A stretch of DNA of 64,000 nucleotides from Streptomyces fagopyri (GCF_009498275.1 NZ_CP045643.1:6076001-6140000), one strand, 5' to 3'; positions 37,176-46,110 are shown, numbered from the stretch's first letter. Program-made: numbers and translations. The notes: generated from the sequence alone by a model not told the origin.

Positions 37176-38476
37176 TGGGGCCGATCGTGCTCGCCTTCGG
37201 GCTCGCCGCACTGGCCTGGGTGCTGGTAGTCGGCGACCAGCTACGCCAACGTCGTCCGGCCTGGCACTGGTACCTCGCCGGCTACCCGGCCACCGCCCTG
37301 CGGGTGGCGCTCACCTGGCGCAAGGTCGCCCTGCTCAACGACCTCACCGTCACTCGACGGCCGTCTCGCGGGCTGTTCGGGGACCTGATCGTGAAAGGTG
37401 ACCCGCTGCGGCCGGTGACTCCGCGGCTCTCGTTCCCGCGGGCCAACCGCATGGGGCTCACGGCGACCGTGCGCCTGCACGCAGGCCAGACCCCCGCGAC
37501 CTATATGAAGGCAGCGGATGCCCTGGTGCATGCGTGGAAGGTCCACGCCGTACGGGTCACCTCGCCGGAACGCGGCCTCGTGCTCCTGACCGCAACCGCC
37601 AGTGACCCGCTGGCCAGGCCCGGCTTAGCCTCCGCGCCCGCCGTTCTCCTATCCGCGCTCATCGGCGTACTGGAGAACGGCGGGGCGTGGGTCATGGACC
37701 TGCGGCTCGTGCCGCACTGGCTCATCGCCGGCGCCACCCGATCGGGCAAGTCCACCCTGCTGGCCCGGCTGATCACCCAACTCGCTCCGCAACCCGTCGC
37801 CCTGGTCGGCATCGACTGCAAGGGCGGCATGGAACTCGGCCTCTTCGCCGAACGGCTCAGCGCCCTCACCACCTGCCGACGTGAGGCAGTTGCCGTCCTC
37901 ACCGCCCTCGTCGTCGACATGCACGACCGCATGCACGCCTGCCGCACGGCCGGCGTCCGCTCCATCTGGGAACTCCCAGAGAAGCTACGGCCGGTGCCAG
38001 TCGTGGTGATCGTCGACGAGATCGCGGAGCTGTACCTCTCCGACGGCCGACGCGAAAGCAAGGCGGAAGCCGAACAGTGCTCCACGCTCCTCCTGCGCCT
38101 GGCCCAGCTCGGGGCGGCGCTCGGCATGCACCTGGTCGTCGCCGGCCAACGCGTCGGCTCCGACCTCGGCCCCGGCGTCACCGCCCTACGGGCGCAGCTC
38201 GGGGGTCGGATCTGCCATCGGGTCAACGACCCCGGCACAGCAGAGATGACCCTCGGGGATCTCAACAAGGACTCCGTCGTCGTCGCTCAGTCGATCACCG
38301 CGGATGAACAGGGCATGGCCGTGTGCACCGGTCCGGACGGTGGCTGGAGTCGTGCCCGCTCCCACCTGACAACCGCCGAAGAGGCCATGGCAACGGCTCG
38401 GAAGCACGGCGCCCTGACTCCCGAACTGCCCGCCATCGACCGTGCCCTCGCAGCGCTCGAAGGAGACGACAAGTGA
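37172..38476 (+). CDS. traSA: FtsK/SpoIIIE-like conjugal DNA translocase (TraSA type)
   Basis: The GTG at 37172 (or ATG at 37175) gives 434 aa. One N-terminal hydrophobic segment precedes a motor domain with Walker A GATRSGKST (about residues 187-195), Walker B VVVIVDEIAEL (about 272) and VAGQRVGSD. TraSA-type proteins alone drive intermycelial transfer of double-stranded DNA in streptomycetes, unlike type IV secretion. It overlaps both neighbours by a few bases in a compact operon. Confidence 0.88.
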   Translation: MMGPIVLAFGLAALAWVLVVGDQLRQRRPAWHWYLAGYPATALRVALTWRKVALLNDLTVTRRPSRGLFGDLIVKGDPLRPVTPRLSFPRANRMGLTATVRLHAGQTPATYMKAADALVHAWKVHAVRVTSPERGLVLLTATASDPLARPGLASAPAVLLSALIGVLENGGAWVMDLRLVPHWLIAGATRSGKSTLLARLITQLAPQPVALVGIDCKGGMELGLFAERLSALTTCRREAVAVLTALVVDMHDRMHACRTAGVRSIWELPEKLRPVPVVVIVDEIAELYLSDGRRESKAEAEQCSTLLLRLAQLGAALGMHLVVAGQRVGSDLGPGVTALRAQLGGRICHRVNDPGTAEMTLGDLNKDSVVVAQSITADEQGMAVCTGPDGGWSRARSHLTTAEEAMATARKHGALTPELPAIDRALAALEGDDK

Positions 38477-38670
38477 TCAGCACAGGTACCGCCGTGTCCC
38501 TCGTGGTGGTCTTCGGGATCATCACCTTCCTCCTCGTGCGCTCCCGCGACGTCCGTGCCTGGGAAGCGGTCTGTATCGCCCTCTTCGGCATGTACCTCGG
38601 CCAGACCCCCGTCAGCCTCACCATCAACGGCTTCATGACCTGGGTCCTGAGCGGCTTCTCCCACTTCTAG
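38473..38670 (+). CDS. Small membrane protein, Spd-like
   Basis: The GTG at 38473, overlapping the TraSA stop, gives 65 aa. Two hydrophobic segments (VSLVVVFGIITFLLV and CIALFGMYLG) are separated by RSRDVRAWE. Position after TraSA and size match the plasmid-spreading (Spd) membrane proteins of Streptomyces elements. Confidence 0.6.
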   Translation: MISTGTAVSLVVVFGIITFLLVRSRDVRAWEAVCIALFGMYLGQTPVSLTINGFMTWVLSGFSHF

Positions 38671-38692
38671 ACCGGCAGGAAGGACCCAGACC

Positions 38693-38806
38693 ATGCCCAT
38701 GCCCCGCGTGAGGTGCCCCTACTGCAAGGGCGACGGAGCCCGCAGAACCTGGACCGGACGGCGTCACCGCTGCCGCGTCTGCCGCGGCACCGGAACCATC
38801 CGCTGA
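38693..38806 (+). CDS. 37-aa zinc-finger protein
   Basis: The ATG at 38693, with aggaagg 12 bp upstream, encodes 37 residues with two CxxC-G motifs: CPYCKGDG (residues 8-15) and CRVCRGTG (27-34). This is one DnaJ-type zinc-binding unit surrounded by Arg. Small proteins like this occur between tra and rep genes in actinomycete elements. The stop at 38804-38806 closes the frame later used by the rep gene. Confidence 0.6.
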   Translation: MPMPRVRCPYCKGDGARRTWTGRRHRCRVCRGTGTIR

Positions 38807-38843
38807 CCCACGTCACCACCCCACCTCGCAAGGAGTGATCCCC

Positions 38844-40324
38844 ATGGACGACAGCGCGCCACCCACCATCACCCGTGCCGCTTCGGCGGCCCACCCCGGA
38901 AGGCCACCACCATCACCCCGGACTTCACCCCGGCTGACAGGCGCGCCGCCCTCGACCGCGCGGCGCGCCTGCGTCAGCTCTCAGAAGCAGATCGGGATGC
39001 CATCCGCATCGCCCAAGACCCGAAGTTTCCGCGCTGGCTGGAGCAGGTAACCGCTACCGGCGGCTGCGCCCGCCCCGTCCACCTCTCTGGCTCCACCACC
39101 ACCCTCGATGGCGGGACCGGGGAGATCCTCCAGCACTACGACACTCGTGACGAACCCGGGGAACGCCTCCTCGTCCGCTGCCGCAACCGACGCGCAACCG
39201 TCTGCCCGGCCTGCTCCCGCCTTCACGCCGGAGACACCTTCCACCTGGTCCGCGCCGGCCTCCTCGGCGGCAAGAACGTTCCCGAATCGGTCCGCCACCG
39301 GCCTCGGCTCTTCGTTACCCTCACCGCCCCATCCTTCGGCCCCGTCCACCGCGCTGGCGAGCAGTGCCGCCCCCGCCGCGATGGCGGAACCTGCGAGCAC
39401 GGACGCCCCACCGGCTGCAGGACGGTGCACGCCTCAGATGCGCCGGTCGTCGGCCAACCGCTATGCCCCGACTGCTACGACTACACGGCCCACGTGCTGT
39501 GGCACGCGCACGCCTCCAAGCTGTGGGACCGATTCGTCATCGACGTCCGCCGCCGTCTCGCCTCCTCCGCGGGCCTCGTACAGTCCCACTTCGCCCGGCA
39601 CGCCCGGCTGTCCTTCGCCCGCGTTGCCGAGTACCAGAAACGTGCGGCCGTACATGTGCACGCCGTCGTACGCCTCGACGGCCCCGACGGGTCGGAGGAC
39701 GACCCTCCCGATTGGGGCACTGCGGAATTGCTCAGCGGTGCTGTGCGCGCATCTGCCTTCCGGGTCGTGGTCCGCACCCCCCACAGCCCCGCCGTGGGTG
39801 AGATGACGCTGCGTTGGGGCGCCCAAGTCGATGCGCGGTCGCTGCTGCCAGACGGTGAAGGTCCGGATGATGACGCGGTCGCGGCGTACGTGGCGAAGTA
39901 CGTCACCAAAGGTGCGACCGACACAGGGGCCGGCACCGACTACCCGCTTGCGACCGAGGGTGACATTGCGTCCGCACCCGTGAACGACCACGTGCGCAGC
40001 CTGATGCGGATCTGTTGGAGTCTGGGCGGCCTCCCCGAATTTGAACCCCTCCGTCTCCGGGCGTGGGCGCACACTCTCGGCTACCGCGGACACATCCTCA
40101 CCAAGTCCCGCGCCTACTCAACGACGTACGGAGTGCTGCGTGCCGAACGCGCTCGTCACGCGGGCTACGTCGACTTGCCCGACGCGATCACCGAGCGACA
40201 GTGGCGATACGTCGGCTCCGGCCACACACCTGGCGCGGCTCATATCGCCGCTGGCATTGCCGATGACCTCGCCGAGTCTCGATGCCTGGCTTTGGAGGCG
40301 CAACGAGAGAGGGAACGGCACTGA
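38844..40324 (+). pseudogene. repSA: RepSA-like HUH replication initiator, frameshifted near the N-terminus
   Basis: An ATG at 38844 behind a strong RBS (gcaaggagtgatcccc) starts MDDSAPPTITRAASAA. After about 16 codons the protein continues in the frame one base back (KATTITPDFTPADRR, LRQLSEADRDAIRIAQ). That frame has no ATG, GTG or TTG between the stop at 38804 and the GTG at 39425. A one-base loss near 38885-38897 (gcggcccaccccgg) would explain this. The body shows Cys pairs (CPACSRLHAG, CPDCYDY), the HUH motif VHVHAVVRL and a candidate catalytic Tyr in VAAYVAKYVTKG. It is intact otherwise, about 490 codons. Translation from 39425 would give a 299-aa piece keeping HUH and Tyr. Confidence 0.75.
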
Positions 40325-40500
40325 CGACTAAGCGCGGTTCTCAGCTCGTAAGCCCTTTGCCCCTGCCGGGCGACAGCGGAGGCAACACAGCCACCATGAT
40401 CGAAAGTGAGATTGTGATAGTGGACGACGACGGGATGGAAGAACCGTTTAATACGGCGTCGTGGTTCGTATCGGGGAGGACGTCCGGAGCCGCACTGTGA
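40321..40500 (+). CDS. Possible small gene after rep, weak
   Basis: The frame runs from a CTG overlapping the rep stop (LTTKRGSQLVSPLPLPGD) to 40500, 59 aa; the nearest ATG starts are 40282 and 40396. The middle is acidic (ESEIVIVDDDGMEEPFN). AICEs usually encode a small excision factor between rep and int, so this is a candidate, but nothing in the sequence proves it. Confidence 0.3.
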   Translation: MTTKRGSQLVSPLPLPGDSGGNTATMIESEIVIVDDDGMEEPFNTASWFVSGRTSGAAL

Positions 40501-40674
40501 GCTTCGCTCTGCGCCAAGTCCCAGAGGGCCGACGCGCGCTACGTGCCTGCTTCCGCGTCCAGCGGTTCCTCGGTTCGGCCTTAGCACAAGTGACTGCTCT
40601 CGCTCATCACCAACCGTTTTGGGTACACAGAGGTTGGTTTCGGGAGTAAATCGCGTTGGCCACGAAGGCGATGG
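40501..40674. other. Spacer before the peptidase gene
   Basis: No gene is supported. Base composition shifts to lower GC from about 40600, at the edge of the right-hand cargo. Confidence 0.35.
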
Positions 40675-41988
40675 CTACCGCCAACCGCATAGCTGTCGCG
40701 TCAACATCGCACACTGCTTGTTGGAAATGCTTACGAGAGGTTCATAGTCGGCATTTAGGTGCAGGCCATCTATCTCGAAAGCACTAGTAGCCAAGAAGGG
40801 CTCAGCGCCGCCTTCAGATATGGCCGAATAGTGACGACTGTTGAACTTTGCGAAGCGGCCGACATAGTCGTTCAGGATGTCTCCGCACCCCAAGTACTCA
40901 TCCATAGACATGGGCACCTCAACGCTAAGGTCGACAGCATCGTCCAAGTATCGCATCAACAAGCCGAGTGAAATATGCCTGAAGGAAAGCCAGCGTCGCA
41001 CGTCCGTGTGGTGATGATCAAGGCTTTCAAGTCGCCCGGACATGAATCTGGTGAGCTTATCCGCATATTGCAGAAAGCGCAGATTCTGGAGGCCTAGCGA
41101 TACGGCAAGCAATGCACCGACGTACCCCATTTCGCGTTGCAGGACCCTGGCAGCAATATCTGCACCTAGGGCATCACATATACACTCTTCCAAAAGTTCC
41201 GCATCCTGCAGTACCACATCAATCAAGTCAATCCGAGGGTCCCACCGTCGACTCGAACGGGATTTCATTCGCTCGACGTAGATAGAAATTTCATTCGCGT
41301 CTGGATCGCGGCCGGCACGCCTACGGAATCCGTCGACCCAACTGGCAAGCGCATCTTTTATGACCTCTGAATCATCGACGTGTTGACTTTTCGATCGCTC
41401 CCACTCATCGCCCAGCTTCAGGAGCGAGATAAAATTGCGCTTTACTGCACTATTTCCAATAGTACGGTGACGGTAAAAGAAGTGCGCGACCTCGTGCGCA
41501 ATCACAAAAGCCTCTTGAGCTGCAGTGAAGAGTGCGCGTGTTTCCCGCTCTTCGATCAAGGGAAGCCAGCGGTATTTGCCAGCCCGCGAATAGCAAAGTG
41601 CGTGATCAAGCGCCCGCCTGGGGGCTCCGTTAGCAAGATTCAAGCAGGCCCAGAGCTTGTGCAGGTAAGTTTCGATGTAGCGCTGTTCGAAAGGTTCGAA
41701 GATGAATCGGTTCAACTTATTGAATACTTGCCCTCCGAACTGATCGTAAATCACATAGGTAGTGCCGTCGAGGGTGAAATTCTCGGCCTTAGGGTTGCAT
41801 GAATAAGTAGGTACGAGAGAAAGGCTACCCAGCCGTTGTGGGTGGGCAATTTTTCGCACGTAATCTAGGGCCTGGGCGGCGAATTGTGAGTATAAATGCT
41901 TCAACTCCGGCAGGGCGCTGTCGAGCGATTTCGACCCTCGCGTTGCTGAAATGAATGCATGAGCAGCTTCCGTGCTAGGGGAACTCAT
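40675..41988 (-). CDS. HExxH zinc peptidase-like effector protein
   Basis: The 437-aa protein has FVIAHEVAHFFYRH (HExxH, about residues 162-175). A downstream helix LLEECICDALGADIAARVL (about 270) offers the Glu/Asp third ligand of gluzincins. No signal peptide or membrane span is present, so it acts in the cytoplasm. The N-terminal 150 residues (VYDQFGGQVF, FEPFEQRYIETYLHKLWAC) are unrecognised. Its start overlaps the stop of the preceding EACC1-like gene by 4 bp, so the two form one unit. GC is clearly lower than in the flanking AICE genes. Confidence 0.7.
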   Translation of the reverse strand: MSSPSTEAAHAFISATRGSKSLDSALPELKHLYSQFAAQALDYVRKIAHPQRLGSLSLVPTYSCNPKAENFTLDGTTYVIYDQFGGQVFNKLNRFIFEPFEQRYIETYLHKLWACLNLANGAPRRALDHALCYSRAGKYRWLPLIEERETRALFTAAQEAFVIAHEVAHFFYRHRTIGNSAVKRNFISLLKLGDEWERSKSQHVDDSEVIKDALASWVDGFRRRAGRDPDANEISIYVERMKSRSSRRWDPRIDLIDVVLQDAELLEECICDALGADIAARVLQREMGYVGALLAVSLGLQNLRFLQYADKLTRFMSGRLESLDHHHTDVRRWLSFRHISLGLLMRYLDDAVDLSVEVPMSMDEYLGCGDILNDYVGRFAKFNSRHYSAISEGGAEPFLATSAFEIDGLHLNADYEPLVSISNKQCAMLTRQLCGWR

Positions 41989-42350
41989 TCGGTGCCGTCC
42001 TGATTTCCTGTCGCATCCGGAGGGTCATCTATTTCGCCCTGAAGGTCCCGAATTAGTTGCTCCAAATCTGCTCGAGTCAGTTGCTCGATGCGTTCTCCGT
42101 CTCGCGAAATTACCGTCCGCTGATTACGGTCAACCCGACTCGAGAGCCATTGATAGAAGATCGGGATCGTTGCTGCAGTGAGAGTCGTTACTGCCTGTAC
42201 GACAGTGTCCCCATCTAGGGCGCGACTTTCCATCAGGGGTGCGTCTTGGGCTATTTCAGCTCGCAGCAACTCCAGGTCGCTTACTTCCAGCTGATCCACT
42301 TCAATCACTACCTGTATCGCGGCCATGACTATTTGACTGCTCTGCGTCAA
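41985..42350 (-). CDS. EACC1-like (effector-associated constant component) protein
   Basis: The 121-aa protein has an N-terminal strand-helix (IQVVIEVDQLEVSDLELLRAEI), a central hydrophobic helix (VVQAVTTLTAATIPIFYQWLSSRVDRN) and a C-terminal strand-strand-helix (RTVISRDGERIEQLTRADLEQLIRDL). This layout matches my memory of EACC1 proteins, adaptor components of NTP-dependent conflict systems that pair with peptidase or other effectors. The peptidase gene is coupled directly downstream. The family call is by pattern only and needs a profile search. Confidence 0.5.
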   Translation of the reverse strand: MTQSSQIVMAAIQVVIEVDQLEVSDLELLRAEIAQDAPLMESRALDGDTVVQAVTTLTAATIPIFYQWLSSRVDRNQRTVISRDGERIEQLTRADLEQLIRDLQGEIDDPPDATGNQDGTE

Positions 42351-42407
42351 AGATCCATAAACGCTGTGACTCCAGGGGATGCGCGTTCGATATTGCCTAC
42401 TGTGGTA

Positions 42408-44027
42408 CTAGAAGGCGTCGGCGAAGTCGTCTTCCTTGAGTATCAGGCGGTCCCGCACGTCCTTCGGGATCATGAGTTTCATGCGGATGTGCGGGGCACG
42501 TACGCCCTGGACCTTGCTCCTTGTGACCTCGCACCTCACACCTACCCGGAGCAGATCGGCGGCCATGGCCTCCATGCCGCCTTCCTCCCAGCGGCTACGG
42601 AACGTCTTGCCGTTGTGCACAGCGACCCACCGGTCCTGCGTCGACTCCGGGTCGATGGCCTCCAGTTGTTTGATGAGGTCGTCCAACGTCTTCTCCGCCT
42701 TCTCCTTGGTGAAGCGCGTCTTCGTGAATCGTCCCCCAGGCTCCAGACCAGTCATGTAGTAGTTGGTGGCCTCTTCCAGGCGCTGAAGCTCCCTTCGGGC
42801 CTCAGCACCTTGCCGGTACTCGCGCGTCATGACCGGCTCGCCCCCGAGAACCTTCAGGACGTCGTCCACAAGCTTGCTGTAGATCTCTTCGGGGTTCGGA
42901 GCGCCATGACCGCCAGCCTTGCACTTCCCGCAGCGTAGGTAGGAGTACGACCGTCCCTTGACCCGGTTCGTCTGCACGATCATGTTCGAGTTGCAATCAC
43001 GGCAGATCAGGACGCCGAGGAACTTTGTCGCGCCGCCGGGTTGTCTGGTGGGCTGGTTCCTCCCGCGGCGGTCCAGGGCCTCCTGAACACTCTTGAACTG
43101 CTCCTCGGTGAAGATCGCGTCGGCCACGCGGATGGGCTGGGCGTTGTCGCCAAGGACCACCTTCGATCGGCGTACGCCTCCGTTCTTGTCCTCTTCTACG
43201 CGGTAGCCCATGAGAGCGGGGTTTCTGAGGCGACGGAGCATCGTGGATGTTGTCAGTCCCGGCCCGCAGTAGCCGGCTCGTACGAGGACCTTGGCCATGC
43301 GGCGGGCGGAAGCGGGCCTGGGCCGTAATGCTGCGTCACGACACCAGTGCAGTGCTCGGTAGGCGTCCTTGTCGATGACGAGCGTGATCCTGCCGTCTTC
43401 GGTCTCCGCCGTCTCGTATCCATAGGCGGGCTTGCCCACGAGCCAGTCGCTTTGGCTCTTCGTGTAGTCCCAGAGGCTTGCGACCCGGGTGCTCGTGTTG
43501 GTCGCCTCGATCTCGGCAATGCCGCCGACGATCGTGATCATGATCTTCCCGGCGGTGGTGGTCAGGTCGATCGAGTCGTTTTTGGAGACGAGGTTCTTCC
43601 CGTACTTCAGACACCAGTCGATCATGGTGCTGAGGTCGGTCAGGCGTCGTACGAAGCGGTCCAGCTTCCAGAAGAGGATCTCGTCGAACTCCGGCGCCCG
43701 GTTGTTGAGCCAGTCCCCGAGCTCCTTGCGCTTCCAGGGCGGAACCTTCATCGCCGACACGTTGAGATCGCTGGCCACGCCCACGACTCGGCAGCCGCGG
43801 TCCAGAGCCAGTTTGCGGAGGTCGAGCTCCTGGCGGACGGGTGACGTCGTGTCGTCGGTGAGCACGGACAGCCGTACGGACAGCAGGGCCCGCGGAGCGT
43901 CGTTGGGTAAGAGTGCTTCAGCCTTCTTCAGATCTCTCAACAGGGCTAAGTCGGTTGGCGTCCACTCGGCCTCAACTGAGTACCGGTTGCGGTCAGTTGC
44001 GGTGCGCGTCCTCGTTCGCTTCGCCAT
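42408..44027 (-). CDS. Large serine recombinase (integrase)
   Basis: The ATG complementary to 44025-44027 gives 539 aa. The catalytic domain has VRLSVLTDDTTSPVRQ (nucleophile probably Ser54) and FWKLDRFVRRLTDL. The recombinase domain follows (KPAYGYETAE, TSTMLRRLRNPALMGYRV), then a zinc ribbon (ICRDCNSN ... LRCGKCKAGG) and a coiled-coil region before the C-terminus. The start lies about 45 bp from repeat copy B, the usual int-attP arrangement. Such enzymes integrate unidirectionally and need a directionality factor to excise. Most AICEs use tyrosine integrases, so this pairing is notable. Confidence 0.93.
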   Translation of the reverse strand: MAKRTRTRTATDRNRYSVEAEWTPTDLALLRDLKKAEALLPNDAPRALLSVRLSVLTDDTTSPVRQELDLRKLALDRGCRVVGVASDLNVSAMKVPPWKRKELGDWLNNRAPEFDEILFWKLDRFVRRLTDLSTMIDWCLKYGKNLVSKNDSIDLTTTAGKIMITIVGGIAEIEATNTSTRVASLWDYTKSQSDWLVGKPAYGYETAETEDGRITLVIDKDAYRALHWCRDAALRPRPASARRMAKVLVRAGYCGPGLTTSTMLRRLRNPALMGYRVEEDKNGGVRRSKVVLGDNAQPIRVADAIFTEEQFKSVQEALDRRGRNQPTRQPGGATKFLGVLICRDCNSNMIVQTNRVKGRSYSYLRCGKCKAGGHGAPNPEEIYSKLVDDVLKVLGGEPVMTREYRQGAEARRELQRLEEATNYYMTGLEPGGRFTKTRFTKEKAEKTLDDLIKQLEAIDPESTQDRWVAVHNGKTFRSRWEEGGMEAMAADLLRVGVRCEVTRSKVQGVRAPHIRMKLMIPKDVRDRLILKEDDFADAF

Positions 44028-44175
44028 GACCAGCACAGTAGCCGTTTTAGGCACGTTGGCATATGGCCGCAGATGGACACCCACATCCAGATCGGCCCGA
44101 CCGGCAAGAAGCTGCTGCCGCTGACGGTCAAGAACGCTGCGCCGGCGCCGGCCGCGAGCGGTCACGCGCACTGAG

Positions 44176-44364
44176 GTGAGGAGCCTGGTGCTCGATCGGG
44201 TGGTTGAGGCGTTGGCGGGGGTTGGCGAGGGTGAGGTCGTCGCGGTGGTGGCTGCGGCAGGCACTTCTGGCCCTCGCTGCTCCGCGCCGGCGGTGCCCAC
44301 CCGGACGCCGTTGCCGCGCCCCGGAGCGTCTTCGGCGATCGTCTCCGGGGTGGACTGGGTGTAG
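44176..44364 (+). CDS. Second copy of the small repeat-borne ORF
   Basis: The GTG at 44176 gives 62 aa, aligned along its length with the ORF at 27773-27958: DRVVEALAG, AAGTSGPRCSAPA, TRTPLPRPGA and a final W-V. Conservation of frame and length across two copies suggests a translated product. In copy B it has lost the complete gene upstream, so it may not be expressed. Confidence 0.4.
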   Translation: MRSLVLDRVVEALAGVGEGEVVAVVAAAGTSGPRCSAPAVPTRTPLPRPGASSAIVSGVDWV

Positions 44365-44402
44365 GGCGGGTTCGCCGCTGCCAAGGGGAACAGCGACCAT
44401 CC

Positions 44403-44432
44403 GAGCCCCCTTCCTCGACCGGGAGGGGGCTT
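44403..44432 (+). terminator. Terminator inside repeat copy B
   Basis: Arms gagcccccttcc and gggagggggctt form the same hairpin as in copy A. Confidence 0.6.
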
Positions 44433-44439
44433 GTTGGCG

Positions 44440-44808
44440 CTTCACGACCTGCGGGTCCGTGCGCCTCGGCCTCCCTGAACGGCACCGAGTCCCAACTGTC
44501 TCCACCACCGGTTCACGGCGCCGCACACGCGCGGCGCTCGACCGGTCCGCGCGCCACCGCTCCTGCCCCACGCCCCGGACTTCCCGGTCGAGCGCCGCGC
44601 CAGGGGGGGCGCCCGTCGGCCACGGCGACCGGGTGACGGACAGCAGGTCTCTTCGGGTTGCCCTCACCGACCGAACGACGGAGTGGCCCGCGTGGCTCCC
44701 TGTGCCGGAAATCATCTAGGCACATTCTCGGCACTGTCGCGCATCCGTGTTGCGCGCCCCCGCAGGTCGTATGCCTGGAGACCGTCGATCCAAAAGAGGG
44801 ATGCCGTC
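44440..44808. other. Spacer of the first downstream cassette
   Basis: No gene is supported in these 369 bp. ORFs on both strands here have atypical composition. The stretch must contain the promoter of the beta-helix gene. Confidence 0.35.
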
Positions 44809-45858
44809 TTGCCCGCACTGCGAGCCCTTGCCGGTGCCGCCGCGATTGCCGCGGCCGCTACCGCCGTCACCGCTGTCCCCGCCGTTGCCCACAGCCCTGA
44901 GCATGTGCGGTGCAAGGCGAGTTCTCTTGTCGCCGCCATCGCCAGAGCCAACGCCCGAGGTTTTGGTGACCTCCGTCTCGCCAGAGGCTGCGTCTACGAC
45001 TTCACGGCAGCCGCCTCGGGCGATGACGCGACACCTCCCGTCACGGTGCCCGTCACCATCGACGGACACGGCGCCACGCTCCGGCGCGGTACCACCGCGA
45101 ACCTCTTCCGCCTCCTCGATGTCGCAGCCGGTGGGCGGGTGACACTCAGCGATCTCAAGATCGAGAACGGCGAGGTGACCGGCGACGGTGGGGGCGTCCT
45201 CGTCCAGGACCGGGGGACACTCCACGCGACATCTGTCCTCGTCAAAGGGAACACCGCCGGTAACAACGGTGGCGGCATCGAGAACCTGGGAACCCTGAGG
45301 CTCGTTCGATCCAGGGTTGCCGACAACGAGGCCGCGGGTTCCGGTGGGGGGATTTCCAGCGAGGGCTCCACCTCCGTCATCTCCACCTCGATCGAGGGCA
45401 ACACGGCCGGCAGATTTTTTGGCGGAGGGGTGTTCAACGACGACAGGATCACCATCAGCCGCAGTTCCATCACCGGCAACAGGGTTACGGCAGGTGACGG
45501 CGGCGGCCTCTGGAACGACTCCCGGATGACCGTCGACGACACCACGATCGTCGACAACACCGCCAGCGACCACGGAGGAGGCGTCACCAACGCGCAGCTC
45601 GGAAGAGCCACCTTCAACCGGAGCACCATCAAGAGGAACACCGCCCTTCTGCTGGCCGGCGGTGTCTACAACGTCAACCCCGGCTCCCACCTCGTCCTCG
45701 ACCACAGCTCCGTCACCAAGAACAACGCGGGCAATGCCCCTGGAGGCGTGTTCGACGGGACCGGAAGCGTCGTGGTGAACAAACGCTCCCCCATCACGGG
45801 AAACCGTCCTACCAACTGCGTCGGCAGCCCGTCTCCCGTGGCCGGTTGCACCGGCTGA
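44809..45858 (+). CDS. Secreted right-handed beta-helix protein
   Basis: A TTG at 44809, with aaagaggg upstream, gives 349 aa. Residues 1-27 form a Sec signal peptide (ALRALAGAAAIAAAATAVTAVPAVAHS). The mature part has many imperfect turns of a parallel beta-helix, with recurring NTAGNNGGGIEN, SGGGISSE, FGGGVFND, GDGGGLWN and HGGGVTN. This is the polymorphic right-handed parallel beta-helix fold seen in polysaccharide-active and adhesin-like proteins. No catalytic residues can be assigned. It is the only gene of its cassette. Confidence 0.8.
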   Translation: MPALRALAGAAAIAAAATAVTAVPAVAHSPEHVRCKASSLVAAIARANARGFGDLRLARGCVYDFTAAASGDDATPPVTVPVTIDGHGATLRRGTTANLFRLLDVAAGGRVTLSDLKIENGEVTGDGGGVLVQDRGTLHATSVLVKGNTAGNNGGGIENLGTLRLVRSRVADNEAAGSGGGISSEGSTSVISTSIEGNTAGRFFGGGVFNDDRITISRSSITGNRVTAGDGGGLWNDSRMTVDDTTIVDNTASDHGGGVTNAQLGRATFNRSTIKRNTALLLAGGVYNVNPGSHLVLDHSSVTKNNAGNAPGGVFDGTGSVVVNKRSPITGNRPTNCVGSPSPVAGCTG

Positions 45859-45954
45859 CCAGTCCGCATCCCGCCGCGGGCCCTGGGCGGCATACCGCCG
45901 GAACCCGGTCCGTCGAGTCAGGGCGCCGAGTGACGCGGCCGTCGCGGGTACCCG

Positions 45955-46110
45955 AAGGTGGATTCGGTCCTACGAATCGGCCCGGTTGCCGAGCAGTTGC
46001 CGCCTCTGACGGGCAGGAACGCGACGCCGGCGCCGAGCGGTCACGCGTACTGACGTGAGCGAGGCGCTCCGTACGAGCCCTGAGGCCCCTCCCGATCGGG
46101 AGGGGCCTCA
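45955..46110 (+). repeat. Attachment-type repeat, decayed copy C
   Basis: Recognisable parts are gaatcggcccgg, ctctgacgggcaggaacgc, gcgccggcgccgagcggtcacgcgtactgacgtgagc and a terminal hairpin. Most of the small ORF is deleted, so the copy is only about 155 bp. It separates the beta-helix cassette from the arsenic cassette. Confidence 0.6.
46081..46110. terminator. Perfect palindromic terminator in copy C
   Basis: The 30-bp palindrome has arms tgaggcccctccc and gggaggggcctca around gatc. It can serve both strands, including the convergent arsM transcript. Confidence 0.75.

Larger units (their letters stand above)
44070..44439 (+). repeat. Attachment-type repeat, copy B (right end of the 16.4-kb element)
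   Basis: This 370-bp segment repeats copy A from cagatggacac through the radical SAM tail (MDTHIQIGPTGKKLLPLTVKNAAP, ending ASGHAH), the small ORF and the terminator hairpin. The homology starts abruptly at cagatggacac, the likely crossover neighbourhood. It lies immediately outside the integrase start. Confidence 0.8.
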
